From assembly GCA_009809945.1 (NCBI GenBank), contig WTPW01000063.1, positions 591,613-655,612 of the forward strand: a stretch of 64,000 nucleotides of DNA. The letters are read 5' to 3'. A model generated the notes under the pieces. It saw nothing but the letters and a program-made list of their open reading frames with translations, searched no databases and was not told where the DNA came from. The position numbers and the translations under genes are program-made. Numbering within the stretch: position 1 is the first letter of the stretch; each line of letters starts with the position of its first letter. This document shows positions 34,798 through 46,957 of this stretch, one piece after another. The stretch comes from Gigaspora margarita. Lineage: Eukaryota; Glomeromycota; Glomeromycetes; Diversisporales; Gigasporaceae.

Positions 34798-36414
34798 CTA
34801 TATTAATATAGTTGAGCCAGAATAATCGAGAAGACCTATACTAGAGTTATAATTTTTAGTAATATCATGCTTAATTTGAGCAGAATCACCTTGTGACAAA
34901 TCTAAATAAACAAATATTATTATTTTTAACTAAAATAAAATAAAATAATTTTAATATAATATATTAATTAAAGTAAATAAATGCCTTTAATTGTTTTTGA
35001 AATTAATTTTGTGCTAATAATTTTACTTGTATACATTTCATTAGAATGCTTTGATATTGGCATTGTTTTAATAACTTTATCTGCTTCTAAGAATTGCTTT
35101 TTAATTTCATTATTATCATCTGAATTAGATATTTTATTAAGCCAATTTTCTATTGTTTCCACCACATCCCCAGCATTAGGTCATTCTTTTGGATTAGAAT
35201 CTATGCACTTCTTAGCCAATTCAATATAGCATTTAGGAGTTCTGAATGCAAACTCTGGTCTCAATCCTTTACTACAAATTTTTGCACCAAGTTTAGCATC
35301 AAATTTATGTCCATCAAAAGGTCTTGTCCAGTTTTCATTTCAGTTATAATAACTCCAACCCATAAATATCAGCTGCTTGTGTAAACTGCTCACCTAATAA
35401 AACTTCTGGTGCAATATATGGCATAACTCCATAAACCTCTCCTCCTAAAACTTTTTCATTTGTTTTTCTAGACAATCCTAAATCTGTGATATATGATGCG
35501 ATTTCATCTTGTTGGTCTTGCAAAATATTGCCACTATGAAAATCAGCATGAATGTATCCTGAAATGGTGTGAATATAATCTAACTCTATTGAAATATTTA
35601 TAAGTATTTTTAATTTAGCCTGTCAGGTAAGTGTATAAAAATTTTTTCTTAAATATTTATGAAGATTCCCATTATTAGTATACTGAAATACCATCAAGTA
35701 TTCTTTTGTTTCTATGTTTTGAGTTATTCCATATATTCCATATCAGATATATTGTGAGTTTACTATGATTTAATTTACATATCATATGACTTTTGAACTT
35801 GAATTTTAAACAATGGATTATTCAATAACTTATTAAATTAGGTAAAATAATAAATTTAAATTAACAACAAACATACTTCTTTTAAAAAATCATTATTGTT
35901 TTCCTTAGAACTGGCCAATGTCTTAAGTGCAATGATGCTGGATGTTTCACGTGCTCTTTTGTAGTTACTGTCATTAATTTTTTCAACATTTCGTCGTATA
36001 CCATCCAACCAGGTTGCTGAATATACAGAGCCAAATCCTCCTTCACTGATTTTTTTAACTTCTAATAATCTATCAAATGGAATCCATTCAATCACATCTT
36101 TATATCTCCAGGTTCTAAGTTGGAACATTTTCATACAATCATCAATATTTTTATGTCCATTTGTCCACCTTGTTTCTAGGGTCGTATGATTAGTACCATG
36201 CAGGTTATGTGTTATCTTTATTACAATGTGCACATTTTCCATGTTCAGAAAGTTTATATAATATAATTGATTTATTTTGCATCTGCGGTTTTAAACTTAA
36301 ATGATTTTTATATTTACTGACTAAATTAATACGAATAAAAAGAATCGCACGTAATGGTAAATAAGTATTTATGTTCTTGTTTTGTGAACTTGTTTTGCTA
36401 TTTTTTAATTCCAT
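34798..36414 (-). pseudogene. Protein kinase pseudogene with N-terminal zinc ribbon
   Basis: Pieces in order: KLSEHGKCAHCNKDNT (about 36250), the first half of a CxxC pair typical of this kinase family, then W-rich linker, glycine loop ISEGGFGSVYSATWL (about 36040), ALKTLASS with the Lys (about 35930), catalytic loop YIHADFHSGNILQD (about 35550), TDLGLS, PYIAPEVLLGE (about 35410), C-lobe and a last exon ending at 34798. HAD in place of HRD is seen in this family. Damage: stops and a frameshift in the zinc ribbon region, TGA at the Trp of LTWQAK (about 35623), two frameshifts near 35360, and TGA at 35181-35183 in place of the conserved Arg of KERPNA. The last intron begins GC. Confidence 0.85.
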
Positions 36415-36705
36415 TGATTAATAAATGTTCTTTATACTCACTTTCTGAATGAGGTAATTAATGTGAATGAAATGAATTTAAACATAATAGTAAATAAGTA
36501 TTTATGTTCTTGTTTTGTGAAATTGTTTTGCTGTTTTTAATTCCATTGATTAATAAATGTTCTTTATACGCACGCACTGAATGAGGTAATTAATGCGAAT
36601 AAAATGAATTTAAACGTAATGGTAAATAAGTATTTATGTTCTTGTTTTGTGAACTTGTTTTGCTATTTTTAATTCTATTGATTAATAAATGTTCTTTATA
36701 CTCAC
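36350..36705. repeat. Tandem repeat, three units of about 132 bp
   Basis: Units start at 36350, 36483 and 36615 with GTAATGGTAAATAAGTATTT and end with TGAATGAGGTAATTAAT. The first unit overlaps the 5' end of the kinase pseudogene, so the array grew from that gene's upstream region. Related units at 43435-43690. Confidence 0.85.
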
Positions 36706-36758
36706 GGGCTAAAATAATCAACAATAAATATTTAAGAACCTATAATTAGCTTAACATA

Positions 36759-38027
36759 CAGTGGGGGCATATTATTATGGACACTTTTTGGGTGGCCATC
36801 ACTCAAAATCGGGTAAGTAAACACAGCAGAAATTTATACCACGTGACTGCCTGTTCTCATGGTACAACATACTAAAATTTTACACAATTTCATTACATCG
36901 TGCAGAAATGATGCAAAAAATTCTAAAAATTTGATTTTTTCATTTGTATGAAAGCCAAAATTTTGCATTTTCTATTTTTTTTTTCTTTTACATTTTTATA
37001 TAAAAAAAAAAAACAAATTATATTATAATATTTGATGGGTCCGCCCCAATTTCTATACAAGCATCAACCCGATTGGGGATGCTGGTGACAGTCTGTGGCA
37101 AAGTTCTGGTAGTGTTTTATATCACGATTTTTTACAGAGCATCCGGCTCTACGATATTACTAATGCCCATTTTTCATTTTGTTCATGTCGGGGAAACCCA
37201 GAAAATGACGTATATAGGTCTCGTCCAACCACAACACACTACTCCTGATGTTCAAGTGCCCATTTATACCTTTTTCCCATATTCTCAGTCATGATAAGAG
37301 GCTTTGGGGCGATACACGAGGACGAGCCCAAACTGTGCAAAGCACGGCACATGGTACTCTCAAAAATTGTTTTTATGCTTGACAATTGTATAGGTTGGTT
37401 ATTTGTGTAAGGCTGAGACAGCGGTTGCCATTTGTGACTAAGCCTTTAAGGTTTTCAAGATCCAAAGGTGTTAGTTTTTGGTCAACCAGTCCTTTTTTTT
37501 TGAATTTTTGTACCCAACTCATGGTACTACTTTATGACATTCCCCACGGAACTTTTACTACAACTAACCAAAGCTGCAATTGTATGAAGTGAATCACCTC
37601 TTTGGTGTTCTTTTTTCACGCCCATTTTTTGTGGGAAAAAAAAATTAAGATGCACATTTGTTTTTTTTTATGCCGATTGGTCATACAGATATACTTTTTT
37701 TTATATCGCATAATGTGACCTGGTGACATACTACATTTGAGCGAAATTTGAACCGATTTGAGCAAAAAGTCGATTTTTTGTGAATTTTTTTTTAAAAAAA
37801 AAAAATTTCAAAAAATTCCGAAAATCAATTTTCGTACAAACCCAAAAATGCTACTTTTGCTAACTTTTGCATAACACAAGCGCAATCTAATGAAATTGCA
37901 CCACATTTTAGTATGTTGTATCATTAGATCGGCTAGTCACGTGATATAAATTTCGATCTTTGTTTACTTACCCGATTTTGAGCGACAGCTGCCCAAAAAA
38001 TGTCCATAATAATATGTCCCCCCACTG
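36759..38027 (-). mobile_element. Tc1/mariner element, full-length ends, dead
   Basis: 1269 bp flanked by TA. Inverted ends start CAGTGGGGG, and similarity (with mismatches) continues for more than 100 bp, including TCAAAATCGGGTAAGTAAAC and, further in, CACGTGA. It contains a minus-strand transposase pseudogene. Confidence 0.93.
37020..37610 (-). pseudogene. Tc1/mariner transposase, degenerate
   Basis: Pieces in changing frames: helix-turn-helix SSVGNVIK (about 37540), RTG-stop-PK (TGA at 37482-37484 in the GRPK position), second helical region STMCRALHSLGSSSCI (about 37340), ENMGKRYKWALEHQE (about 37270) and a C-terminal phrase SIPNRVDACIEIGADPSN (about 37050). The first catalytic Asp region is not intact. 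Much shorter than a normal transposase of about 340 residues, so it is internally deleted as well. Confidence 0.8.
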
Positions 38028-38119
38028 TAATAGATGATCTTAAATGCTTACTCCCTAATTGTTAAAATTATGTAAGAGATCTTATTTTATTAAATAATAA
38101 AAAATAAATAAAAATTAAC

Positions 38120-38548
38120 CTAATTAACATACTTCTTGAGCCATCTATGATATTTTTCACGACTCTCTTCTACGCCAATTCCATATCTGTAACAAATGGC
38201 AGTCTTCCAAATTCCCATAGAATTACCTTCTTCCGCAGATTTCAAATAATATGTAAACGCTTTATGCTTATCAACATCAACTCCAATTCCTAAATAATAA
38301 TAATAACCAATTTGATACATTTCGTTAGAATTATTTATGTCTGCCAATTTTTGGTAATATGTGAATACCTTGTTTTCATCCTTTTCAACTCCTATTCCAT
38401 ATTCGTAACAATAACCAAGATAATTAATTCCTTCAGTATGCCCCTTATTAGCAGATTTTTCGAACTGAGCAAATGCTTTATATTCATCCTTTTTAACGTT
38501 AATTCCGTGAAGATAAAAATATCCTAATTCATATGTTTCATCAATACA
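38120..38548 (-). pseudogene. Sel1-repeat gene fragment
   Basis: About four Sel1 units: ELGYFYLHGINVKKDEYKAF, NYLGYCYEYGIGVEKDENKV, QIGYYYYLGIGVDVDKHKAF and KTAICYRYGIGVEESREK, then WLKKYVN and a stop. No start codon or N-terminal part is seen above 38550, where a stop blocks the frame, so it is a 3' fragment or the last exon of a gene whose 5' part is lost. It may once have been joined to the SPRY-TPR gene or be independent. Confidence 0.7.
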
Positions 38549-38789
38549 TAGACTTTGCAGTTATAAACTAGTAATTTAACGATTGTTAACTGATTAGGTA
38601 AAATGTTTAAATCAAATGTATATTTAACGATGTATAAAATAAAATTTTCACTCACGATCTGCTTATTTAACAGACATATAGTTGATTAGAGGGTAATTTG
38701 ACAAAAACCATCAATTTTAAATAAACGTTCTAAACATACCGAGAGTTAATTGAGTTAAGTCTGTTTATGTCGCATGATATAATTAACGT

Positions 38790-38951
38790 ATATGACCAAA
38801 TAAAAGCTACCCTCTCAATTTTGAATCCAAAAATTTAGAGTTTATTATGTTTTATTAATAAAATTGGACTCGAATAAAAGCTACACTTTCTTTTAAGAAC
38901 AAAAAACCACATTTTTTTGTCAACATTTTGGTAAATTTTATTCGGTCATAT
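38790..38951. mobile_element. MITE-D copy 1
   Basis: About 160 bp with inverted ends TATGACCAAATAAAAG and the related reverse. The internal AATAAAAGCTAC is repeated. Same organisation as 62635-62784. Confidence 0.65.
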
Positions 38952-39053
38952 ATGGTAAAAATAAAAATAAATATTATGCCTACTCCCTATTAATTCAATG
39001 AATATAATTAATTAGAGAATATGAATTATTCATAAAGCAAAATAATTTTATAT

Positions 39054-40169
39054 TTACTTCTCAATAATTTTTGCCAAAAGTTTTGATGCCCATTCATCAC
39101 TTGTATCAATTTTCAGTAATTTGTTCACATCATTGAATGATTCTTTATATTTTTCCATTAGATAATAAGGCTTCTGTTCAATATCTTAGTGCAAATTTGC
39201 TGTTTGGTTCAATATCAAGCAATTTTGTTAGATCAATAATTGCATCTTCATAACTTCCCATGATAAAATTAAATTTTCCTCGAAATTTAAGAGCATCATC
39301 TTGTTTTATTTTCAGTGAATTTTCTAAATCTTCAAGTGTATATATTTTCTTCGTATTAATGCACATATTAAATGCTTCGACCAACTTATTTTTCAATAAT
39401 TCATCACTCATATCATTACTAGTAGTCGCTATTTTACAAATAATTACAATACAGATTAAATTACAAATCAAAAAAAAAACCTTAAAACTTTTTAGCATTA
39501 CCTGCAAATTTAAATTTTCTACTACCGAAATTTACTTCTATAGATCCACCTTGTGACCGCAATCCAACACAAGGATATAAGGTGCCTTTTAAATTTCAGA
39601 ATATCTTGAAATTTATTTTGTAAAATATTAAACTGTATTCCGTGATATACATAATATAAACCGGAAAAACTATAAAGCTTTGCAATAACTACCAAGGTTT
39701 ATACCATTTTTAGTATAGAATACAGTGTTATTTTTAAAATTTAAACAACATCCAATGGTATCACCGATAGAGAACAAAGGTCCATAATGATAGTAGTCTC
39801 CAGAATGAAGTAAGTTACCATCTTCTCCTTGATAACCCCAGGAACCATAATTCCATCCTATGAAAAACAATGAATAAATATATGTTCAATATGCCAAGAA
39901 ACAAATAAAGGTTTAATTACCAGTCATTCTGTTTAAATCAACCTCTTTTTCGCAAAATCCAATTCCAATCCCTCTTTTGAATAGAAGAATGTAAAGAACT
40001 ATAAGTAAAATTTTAACGTGTTTATTTAAGTTTATGAAAACATATATTTTAGCATACTTATTTTTTCCTATGTATATTATGTCAACTTCAAAATAAAACA
40101 GCTTGCAATGCGGGGAAATTGGTTTATTTGCACGTATTGCACTGCCATCTTCATAGCTTTCGCCCAAGC
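39054..40169 (-). pseudogene. SPRY-domain protein with C-terminal TPR, broken
   Basis: SPRY domains bind other proteins. Exons on minus give GESYEDGSAIRANKPISPHC, GIGIGFCEKEVDLNRMTG, WNYGSWGYQGEDGNLLHSG, GCCLNFKNNTVFYTKNGINL and GTLYPCVGLRSQGGSIEVNF, with GT-AG introns. A TPR-type tail follows (DDALKFRGKFNFIMGSYEDA, and NKLLKIDTSDEWASKLLAK to a TAA at 39054). Damage: TGA at 39596-39598 where the family has FRDLKG, TGA at 39178-39180 where LRYRTEAYY is expected, and a one-base insertion just after it. The 5' exon is missing: upstream sequence from about 40236 is a hAT-like end (CAATGGGCAAATGCGCG). Confidence 0.8.
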
Positions 40170-40235
40170 CTATATATTTTAAAAAAAAAATTGGATTATT
40201 CAGAAATATTAAATAATTTAATTCTATATAAATAG

Positions 40236-40350
40236 TCTCACTAGCAATGGGCAAATGCGCGAAATTATATGAACAAACTTTTTTGATAATTTAAGTTAGC
40301 TAGCCTGTATTAACATAAAGCAGATAAAAATTTCATGCGCAAGAAATATT
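40236..40350. repeat. hAT-type end fragment
   Basis: CTAGCAATGGGCAAATGCGCG matches the TAGNNATGGGC end type, and similar CATGCGC motifs recur at 40335. It abuts the truncated SPRY gene. Confidence 0.45.
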
Positions 40351-40589
40351 TGCCTATAACTAAGTCTCACTAAGTCCCACTTTCATAATTCACTCTAAGT
40401 CCGCTCGAATCCATGCTCAAATAAGTAGATTTATCATCGAGATTCCAAGCAGTTGGTAAATCCATGAATTGCGTTAAGTGTTGGAAAATTATCACTAAAT
40501 TTTATCTCTTATGTTCAAGAAATTTTTATTACGAACTAGGTGCTTGAGTTGCTTAAAGGGAGTTAGAGATGAGTATACTATTGATATTG

Positions 40590-41215
40590 TATTACACAGT
40601 ACAAGGACCTCATGTTGTGATTAGGCTCCATGACTGTGATTGCAATGCAATAACCTCATATTGTTATTAGGCTCTATAGCTGCCGCAGGCAATGCAAGAA
40701 CCTTGCCTCGTATTTGGTGATTGAGCCCCCTAAAAAAAGGTCAAGATTCCATTCAGATTTTGTTCAGATTTTTATTACGAAAAATGCTTATTTTATAAAA
40801 TAATAATCTGAACAAAACATGAATAGAATCTTACTTTTTTTTTTATAGAGTCCACAACTATGAAAGCGGTATAAGGATCTCACGCTTTGATTAGGCTTAG
40901 TTATGCAAGGGCCTTATGNATGACTGTGATTGCAATGCAATAACCTCATATTGTTATTAGGCTCTATAGCTGCCGCAGGCAATGCAAGAACCTTGCCTCG
41001 TATTTGGTGATTGAGCCCCCTAAAAAAAGGTCAAGATTCCATTCAGATTTTGTTCAGATTTTTATTACGAAAAATGCTTATTTTATAAAATAATAATCTG
41101 AACAAAACATGAATAGAATCTTACTTTTTTTTTTATAGAGTCCACAACTATGAAAGCGGTATAAGGATCTCACGCTTTGATTAGGCTTAGTTATGCAAGG
41201 GCCTTATGTTGTGAT
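40590..41215. repeat. Minisatellite of about 50 bp and an exact 290-bp duplication
   Basis: The unit is GATTAGGCTCCATAGCTGC then GCAATGCAAGGACCTCATG. The block 40631-40919 repeats exactly at 40921-41209. A single N at 40919 sits at the junction, so one copy may be an assembly artefact. Each block holds a hairpin (about 40730-40850 and 41020-41140) with AAGATTCCATTCAGATTTTG and its inverse. Confidence 0.8.
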
Positions 41216-41852
41216 TAATGATGCCTGACGCAATTATTTTCGCGATGACGAAAGGTTTTGTCATAATTGCGTCTGACTAAATCCTTGACGATTGATGAAA
41301 CCCTTGACGCTTGACAAAACCCTTGACAATTGATGAAACCCTTGACGATTGATGAAACTCCTGACGCAGCCTGATGCAACCCTGACTATTGATGAAACTA
41401 ATGCCCTAGCTTTCCCACAAAAAAATTATTTACCTGTAATTTTAACCGATCGAATTTGTAACGTAAAAATCGAAACAAACTCATTTTTTTACAAAAGACA
41501 GATAGCTCTACATTTTATTAGAAACCATCTACTGCGTCCTAATTAAAAATGTTCCTCGTAAAATCTTACTAATATCTATACTGGTCACTATATTTTTCTA
41601 ACCTAACTCTAATTATAACACAGTTTTCTTAGCTTTAATTTTACACGAATTTTTACTTAGAAAACAAAACACATTTGTTTTGATTATCATGTTACACCTG
41701 ATCCTAAATTTTGATTGGTCAAAATTACAGTGAATAATTTTTTGTGGGAACGCTATCTAAGTGATGAAGCTCTTGATGAAACTGAAAAAGCCTTTACATT
41801 GAATCTAAACAGATTATTTTTATTGCTAGCATTTAGCATAGCGTAGGATCAA

Positions 41853-42088
41853 CGGGTCACCAAAATTCAGGGTCGGGATACTTCGGAGTGCATCGGAATC
41901 ATGGTGGCTAGATCAGAATTAATCAATTTGCCCAAGATCATAAAAAATTTTACTAATGAAATCATATCCATTCATTACTAAGTAAAAAATGCCCAGCTGA
42001 TAATTTTGCTAATGAACCTACTAACATCTAGGGCTAAATGCCAACCTAGATCCGACGCATACGACCCGGAATTTTGGTGACCCTCCTG
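41853..42088. mobile_element. M3 MITE, copy b (nested in hAT-2)
   Basis: Inverted ends GGGTCACCAAAATTCMGGGT. The right end has CCTCCTG then TA, the left outer bases are lost. A 12-bp direct repeat GCGTAGGATCAA flanks it. Confidence 0.75.
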
Positions 42089-42146
42089 TAAATTCGCGTA
42101 GGATCAATTTCTGAACACATGATGCCATCAATAATAACAACTCATA

Positions 42147-42383
42147 CAGGGGCATCCCCAAAATTCTGGGTCGGAATACTTCAGAGTGCATCAGAATCAT
42201 GGTTGGATGGATCGTACTTTGATCGATTTTGCCAGATCATAAAAACTTTTACTAATAAATTATATTCATCCAATAAGTAAAAAATGCCCAGCTAATAATT
42301 TTGCTATAGAATCTGCTAACAACTTGGGCTAAACGCCGACCTAGATCCAATGCATCCAACCCAAAATTTTGGGGACACTCCTA
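42147..42383. mobile_element. M3 MITE, copy c (nested in hAT-2)
   Basis: TA-flanked, ends CAGGGGCATCCCCAAAATTC and inverse. About 80% similar by eye to the copy immediately to its left, same orientation. Confidence 0.75.
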
Positions 42384-43046
42384 TAAAATTCCAATAATAA
42401 CACTAATGTTATGAACATCTGTTATTTCATTCGCAAACTAATAACATGCCCTCAAATATCTTTAATTAGTACTGAGGTTTTAATAACTTGCCAGTTGTTT
42501 AATTCACTCGCTGAGAGTTTCATACACTCGCTGAGAGTCTATAACCCTCGTTGAGGGTTAAAATCACCCATGTCACAAACTATGCCAAAATAAGAAATAC
42601 ATAAAATAACGCATAATAATAAAATACTATGATACTACTAATTCATAGAACACCTATCGGATATATCTGGGTGATTGTTGCAAATTATCGGGCAATGTCG
42701 GATCGATATCAAAAAGATAGAAACTGGGTAGATATAATAATGAACAAAAAATTAACTTTACATGGACTAATTTATTTCTGTTATGAAGAAATGAATAATA
42801 GTTATATACTTCATCAAAATCATCATGTGTTTTGTTATTTATTATGAGTTTCGTCATGTCATTGGTTTCGTTATGCGTCATTGGTTTCATCATGTGTCAT
42901 TGGTTTCGTCATGCGTCATGGGTTTCATCATGCGTCATGGGTTTCGTCATTCGTCAATTCGTCAATTTGAAGTTGCCTGATGAAATGGTTTCGTCATGCG
43001 TCAATGACGCAGGTTGCGTCATGCATCAGGTATCATTAGTTGTGAT

Positions 43047-43430
43047 TAGGCTTTATGGCTACCGAAGACAATATAGGAGCCTCATGTTTTGCGATTAAGC
43101 ACCATAATGATGATAGCAATGCAAGGATCTCATGTTGTGATTAGGTTCCATAGCTGCAATAGTAATGCAAGTACCTTGCATTGCAATTAGGCTCTATGGC
43201 TGCCGCAGNCAGTGCAAAAACNCATGCTTGGTGATTAAGCTTTGCAACTACAATAACAGTGCAAGAATCTTACGTTGTGATTAAACTCAGTGGCTATGAT
43301 AGTAATGCAAGGATTTTATGTTGTGATTAGGCTCTATGGCTGCCGCAGGTACTGCAAGACCTAACTACGATAGCAGTGGAAGGATTTAATATCGTGATTA
43401 GGCTCTGTGAATGCAATTTCATAAAATTAT
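43047..43430. repeat. Minisatellite, continuation of the 40.6-kb array
   Basis: Seven or so imperfect units such as TTAGGCTCTATGGCTGCCGC and GCAAGGATCTCATGTTGTGA. Continuous with 40590-41215 before hAT-2 inserted. Contains two ambiguous bases (43209, 43222). Confidence 0.85.
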
Positions 43431-43434
43431 TAAA

Positions 43435-43690
43435 CGTTCTTTGTACTTACAGACTAAATTAATGTGAATGAAATGAATTGTATGTAATGGTAAATAAGTA
43501 TTTATTTTTTGTTTTGTGAACTTGTTTTTCAGTTTTTATTTAGTAAAATTATTAAAAGTTCTTTATACACACTTGCTGAATGAAATGAATTGTATGTAAT
43601 AGTAAATAAGTACTTATTTTATTGTTTTGTGGGCTTTTTTTGCAGTTTTTTATTTCATAAAATACTCACCTCGCTGAATAAATAATTAAT
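43435..43690. repeat. Two further units of the 36.3-kb tandem repeat
   Basis: Shares ATGTAATRGTAAATAAGTA and GTTTTGTGAACTTGTTTTTC with 36350-36705. Confidence 0.75.
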
Positions 43691-45276
43691 GCGTATTGGA
43701 AAGTGGCGTGTGAAGTGTTTCTGTACAAATCCTTTTAATTGGATATTTCTATTTTAAAATACGTTATATGATTACTTATTTCTTGTATTTATTGGCAGCT
43801 AATTTTTATAAACTGGCTTTTTATATACGTATGTATATAAGTATATGTGGTCAATTTTTCCTAATTTGCACTTAGGGCTTTTCAGATAGGGCTTCTCTGC
43901 CAATACGTGCAGATTGCTTTTTCTAATTCATTTTAGATTTACCTGTTTATGCACGTGCATATTACCAGTATCGATTTATATATATCTAACTTGGTTTGTA
44001 ATAAGCCACTTACCATTATTGCTAATTAATAACAGCACATTACGTCGGGTAGTCAATATTCTATGTAAACCAAAATTTTTTATTTGTATATAGTATAAAA
44101 TAAAAGTTTATTATTTAAAATTTTTATATGATGTCATTTATACATAATCATTTGCAGATTTCAATTAGATGGCTCAGTAGTTTAGAATATTATGTCTTTT
44201 ACAGAGTTATAGAAAGATATTTAAAACATTTAAATTTAAATGCAAAATAAGGGTTTGCATTATATAAATCAACAATGCAGTGGCAATAGTATTATGTTTT
44301 TACACTTCACACACTTAACATCTATAACATTTATCTTACCACATACCGAACCACGGCTCGAGACAATGCCATTTGGAACTCAGAACTGGACCAACAGTCC
44401 CTAGTACATCGGGGTAGTGGAACAATAAATCATAGCTAAATAAGAACAATTACGCTAATCGATATTCAAGGCTTAGAAAAAACCAATGCTAACTTATGCA
44501 GATCGATTTCAATAAGCCTATTAATTGAATCTTTACTATTTTAAGAAAAAATTTTCATATGCATAAACCTACACGAAAAAAGGAAAACATAATAAATACA
44601 ACCCAAATACGACAAAATTTTTTGAGGGCAAGCGCAAATAGATCTGAATGCACAATGCAGCTCTTCTCAAGATAGAGCAGATAAGATAATATAAAATTTT
44701 TATACAAAAAATCTTATCTGCTTTAGTCAAAAAAGAAATGTAGTGGATCACGAGCAATGACAAATACCAATGCGATTAAACATACGTGTAAAATACAAGT
44801 ATAAATGGAAATGATTAGATAAATGTTGACAAAAAAGATGAAGAAGGGGTTAATTAAAATTTGTAGATCTCAACAGTAGAATAAATGCATTTAAAGTTTA
44901 GGTGATTCAACTTAGAAAAATGTAAAAAGGATTATCTATATTTTCAAATTTTATTGCAAAATTTTAATAAAACTTGGTTGTAAACTTAAAATTTTAATAG
45001 CGATAGTAACACGTATTGCTCTAACATTAATTTTTACGAATTTTTGTTTGTCAAAGATACTCATAATTTTCATAACCATACAAGCTATAGTATCATTAAT
45101 TATTTTATAGGACTTTGCAACACATTAAAAACACATTATTTCCTAAATTATTGATTTATACGCGAATAAGTGGTGTGCATGCGTACTGGTGAACAAGTGG
45201 CATGCCATTAATCATAGTAAGATATGGGTGGGAAATTACAAATTATGTATATACATACTAGTGATGCTAGTTTTAT
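43691..45276. other. Intergenic without recognised features
   Basis: No gene, RNA or repeat that I can support. Short frames are at the level expected by chance. Confidence 0.35.
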
Positions 45277-45284
45277 CACATGAT

Positions 45285-46949
45285 TAGAAATGGGTTTCAT
45301 GCGTGCGCATAATTCCTCAATCATGCGTATGAATGCGCATTAATGCGCATGTTTCTGAATCATGCGCATTTTATCCTATCAAATTTTATATAGAAAAATA
45401 AATATAAGATAAGTATAATTAACATTCTAATCTATCTATATACTTCAACTCTGGGTCTGCTCACTTTAACATTTTTGATTGGTAGTATGAAAAATGTGAC
45501 ATTAATTGTGGGAAACTACCAGAAATACGTAAGATAATTATGACGGTCGAGTAATTATTATAACATTTGAGTAATTATTATATCATTTTTAACGCCCTTA
45601 TTAACGCCCTTAAACAACACAAAATCGTAAAACGTGAATTTGCTAAATTTACTTTTGCTATTTGATTGCCTAATATTTACAAACTATTTTGGGCTAAAAA
45701 AAGTTCATGAATTTGAAAACATTTTGTATAATGGTCTCAAGTTCAAGACTAAGTGCATGAATAAGTGCAAGTGCAAGAACAAGTATAAGAACACAACAAA
45801 TGCTCTGCAATAGATAAAACATAAGATTAATAAAAAAAATAATGAATATACTAGTAAATATAAAAAAATTAAATTCAACCAAATATTTAGATAATGATTT
45901 CTAGAATTTTTGGTCATAATTTTTTGCCACCAAATTATCAGATCAATGATTCATAGTTTTATATCGATCTACCAACTAGTAAAATCATGGATATGTTCAA
46001 ACAGTGATCTGTGTGCTAAAACTATCTAGTAATATAATCAGTTATTGTGCTTTAACACTTTTTAATTGGTTATATAACCTGCTATCAAAATGTTAAGACT
46101 ATTATATCGATGAGTAAGGTATAATCAAGAATGCCATCACAATTCAAATTAATTAACAATTGATATGAGATAATATAAATGTGAAGAAATGTGTCAGTGA
46201 ATGCTAATACAAATTCTGTACTTGCAAAAATGACATTGTAAGGGAATCAATCAAAACAAAATAAAATTATCCCGCAGTCACAAATGTCCTGTCTGCACAA
46301 AAATATTTACTAATTTTATATGTATATAATAAACAGTAATTGGCACTGCTTAATAATAAGAATAAAAAGAAAAAAATTTCAATTGCACTTCCTTTTTGAT
46401 TTGCTATATCAAAGACCGTAATCAGACCTGAGAAATTTATATTAAGATGCTGATACCATTTAAATCTGTACTTATTGCGACATATAATTATTTGCATGTT
46501 ATAATTTTAATGCAAACCAACTCAATCTTAACCATATACTGTAGTTAATAGAATAGTATGTTCAGTAACAGAATTTTTTTGTAACGATCCAATGCAAACT
46601 AACTCAGCATATTTACAATGAGAATTTACATATTTTAACTAAGGTTTAAGGTTTTTTACAAAGCTCCTGTGGCAGTGGCATGGCCAGGTGCTAGTATATT
46701 CTCAAATTATATAAAAGATAAACAACGATGAAGTTTACAATTAGCTAATTTGTAAAAATTTATATATGTAGGCAAAATCTGATTCAGAATCAATATGTAG
46801 TATATTTATTTAGATGTATTATCAATAATAAAGGATAAAATTTAAAAAAATTTTTTTATTATGCGGTATCATGCGCATTGTATATATCATGCACATTAAT
46901 GCGCATTCATGTGCATTTTATTATAAAATACGCATTTTTTTCATCTCTA
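45285..46949. mobile_element. hAT-3: non-autonomous hAT-type element, 1665 bp
   Basis: Ends TAGAAATGGG and TTCATCTCTA (imperfect inverted), with CACATGAT (45277-45284) and CACATGGT (46950-46957) as an 8-bp duplication with one A/G difference. Both ends carry several ATGCGCAT motifs, probable transposase-binding subterminal sites. The interior has no long frame and includes repeat R4. Confidence 0.8.
45705..46165. repeat. Dispersed repeat R4, copy b
   Basis: Same orientation as 22790-23250, shares TTTGTATAATGGTCTYAAGT. Confidence 0.75.
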
Positions 46950-46957
46950 CACATGGT

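Larger units (their letters stand above)
41216..43038. mobile_element. hAT-2: non-autonomous hAT-type element, 1823 bp
   Basis: Inverted ends TAATGATRCCTGAYGCA and exact 8-bp duplication GTTGTGAT at 41208-41215 and 43039-43046, within the minisatellite unit. Subterminal arrays of GATGAAACCCTTGAC at the left and TGGTTTCGTCATGCGTCA at the right are in inverted orientation. No transposase frame. Two M3 MITEs are nested inside. Confidence 0.9.
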
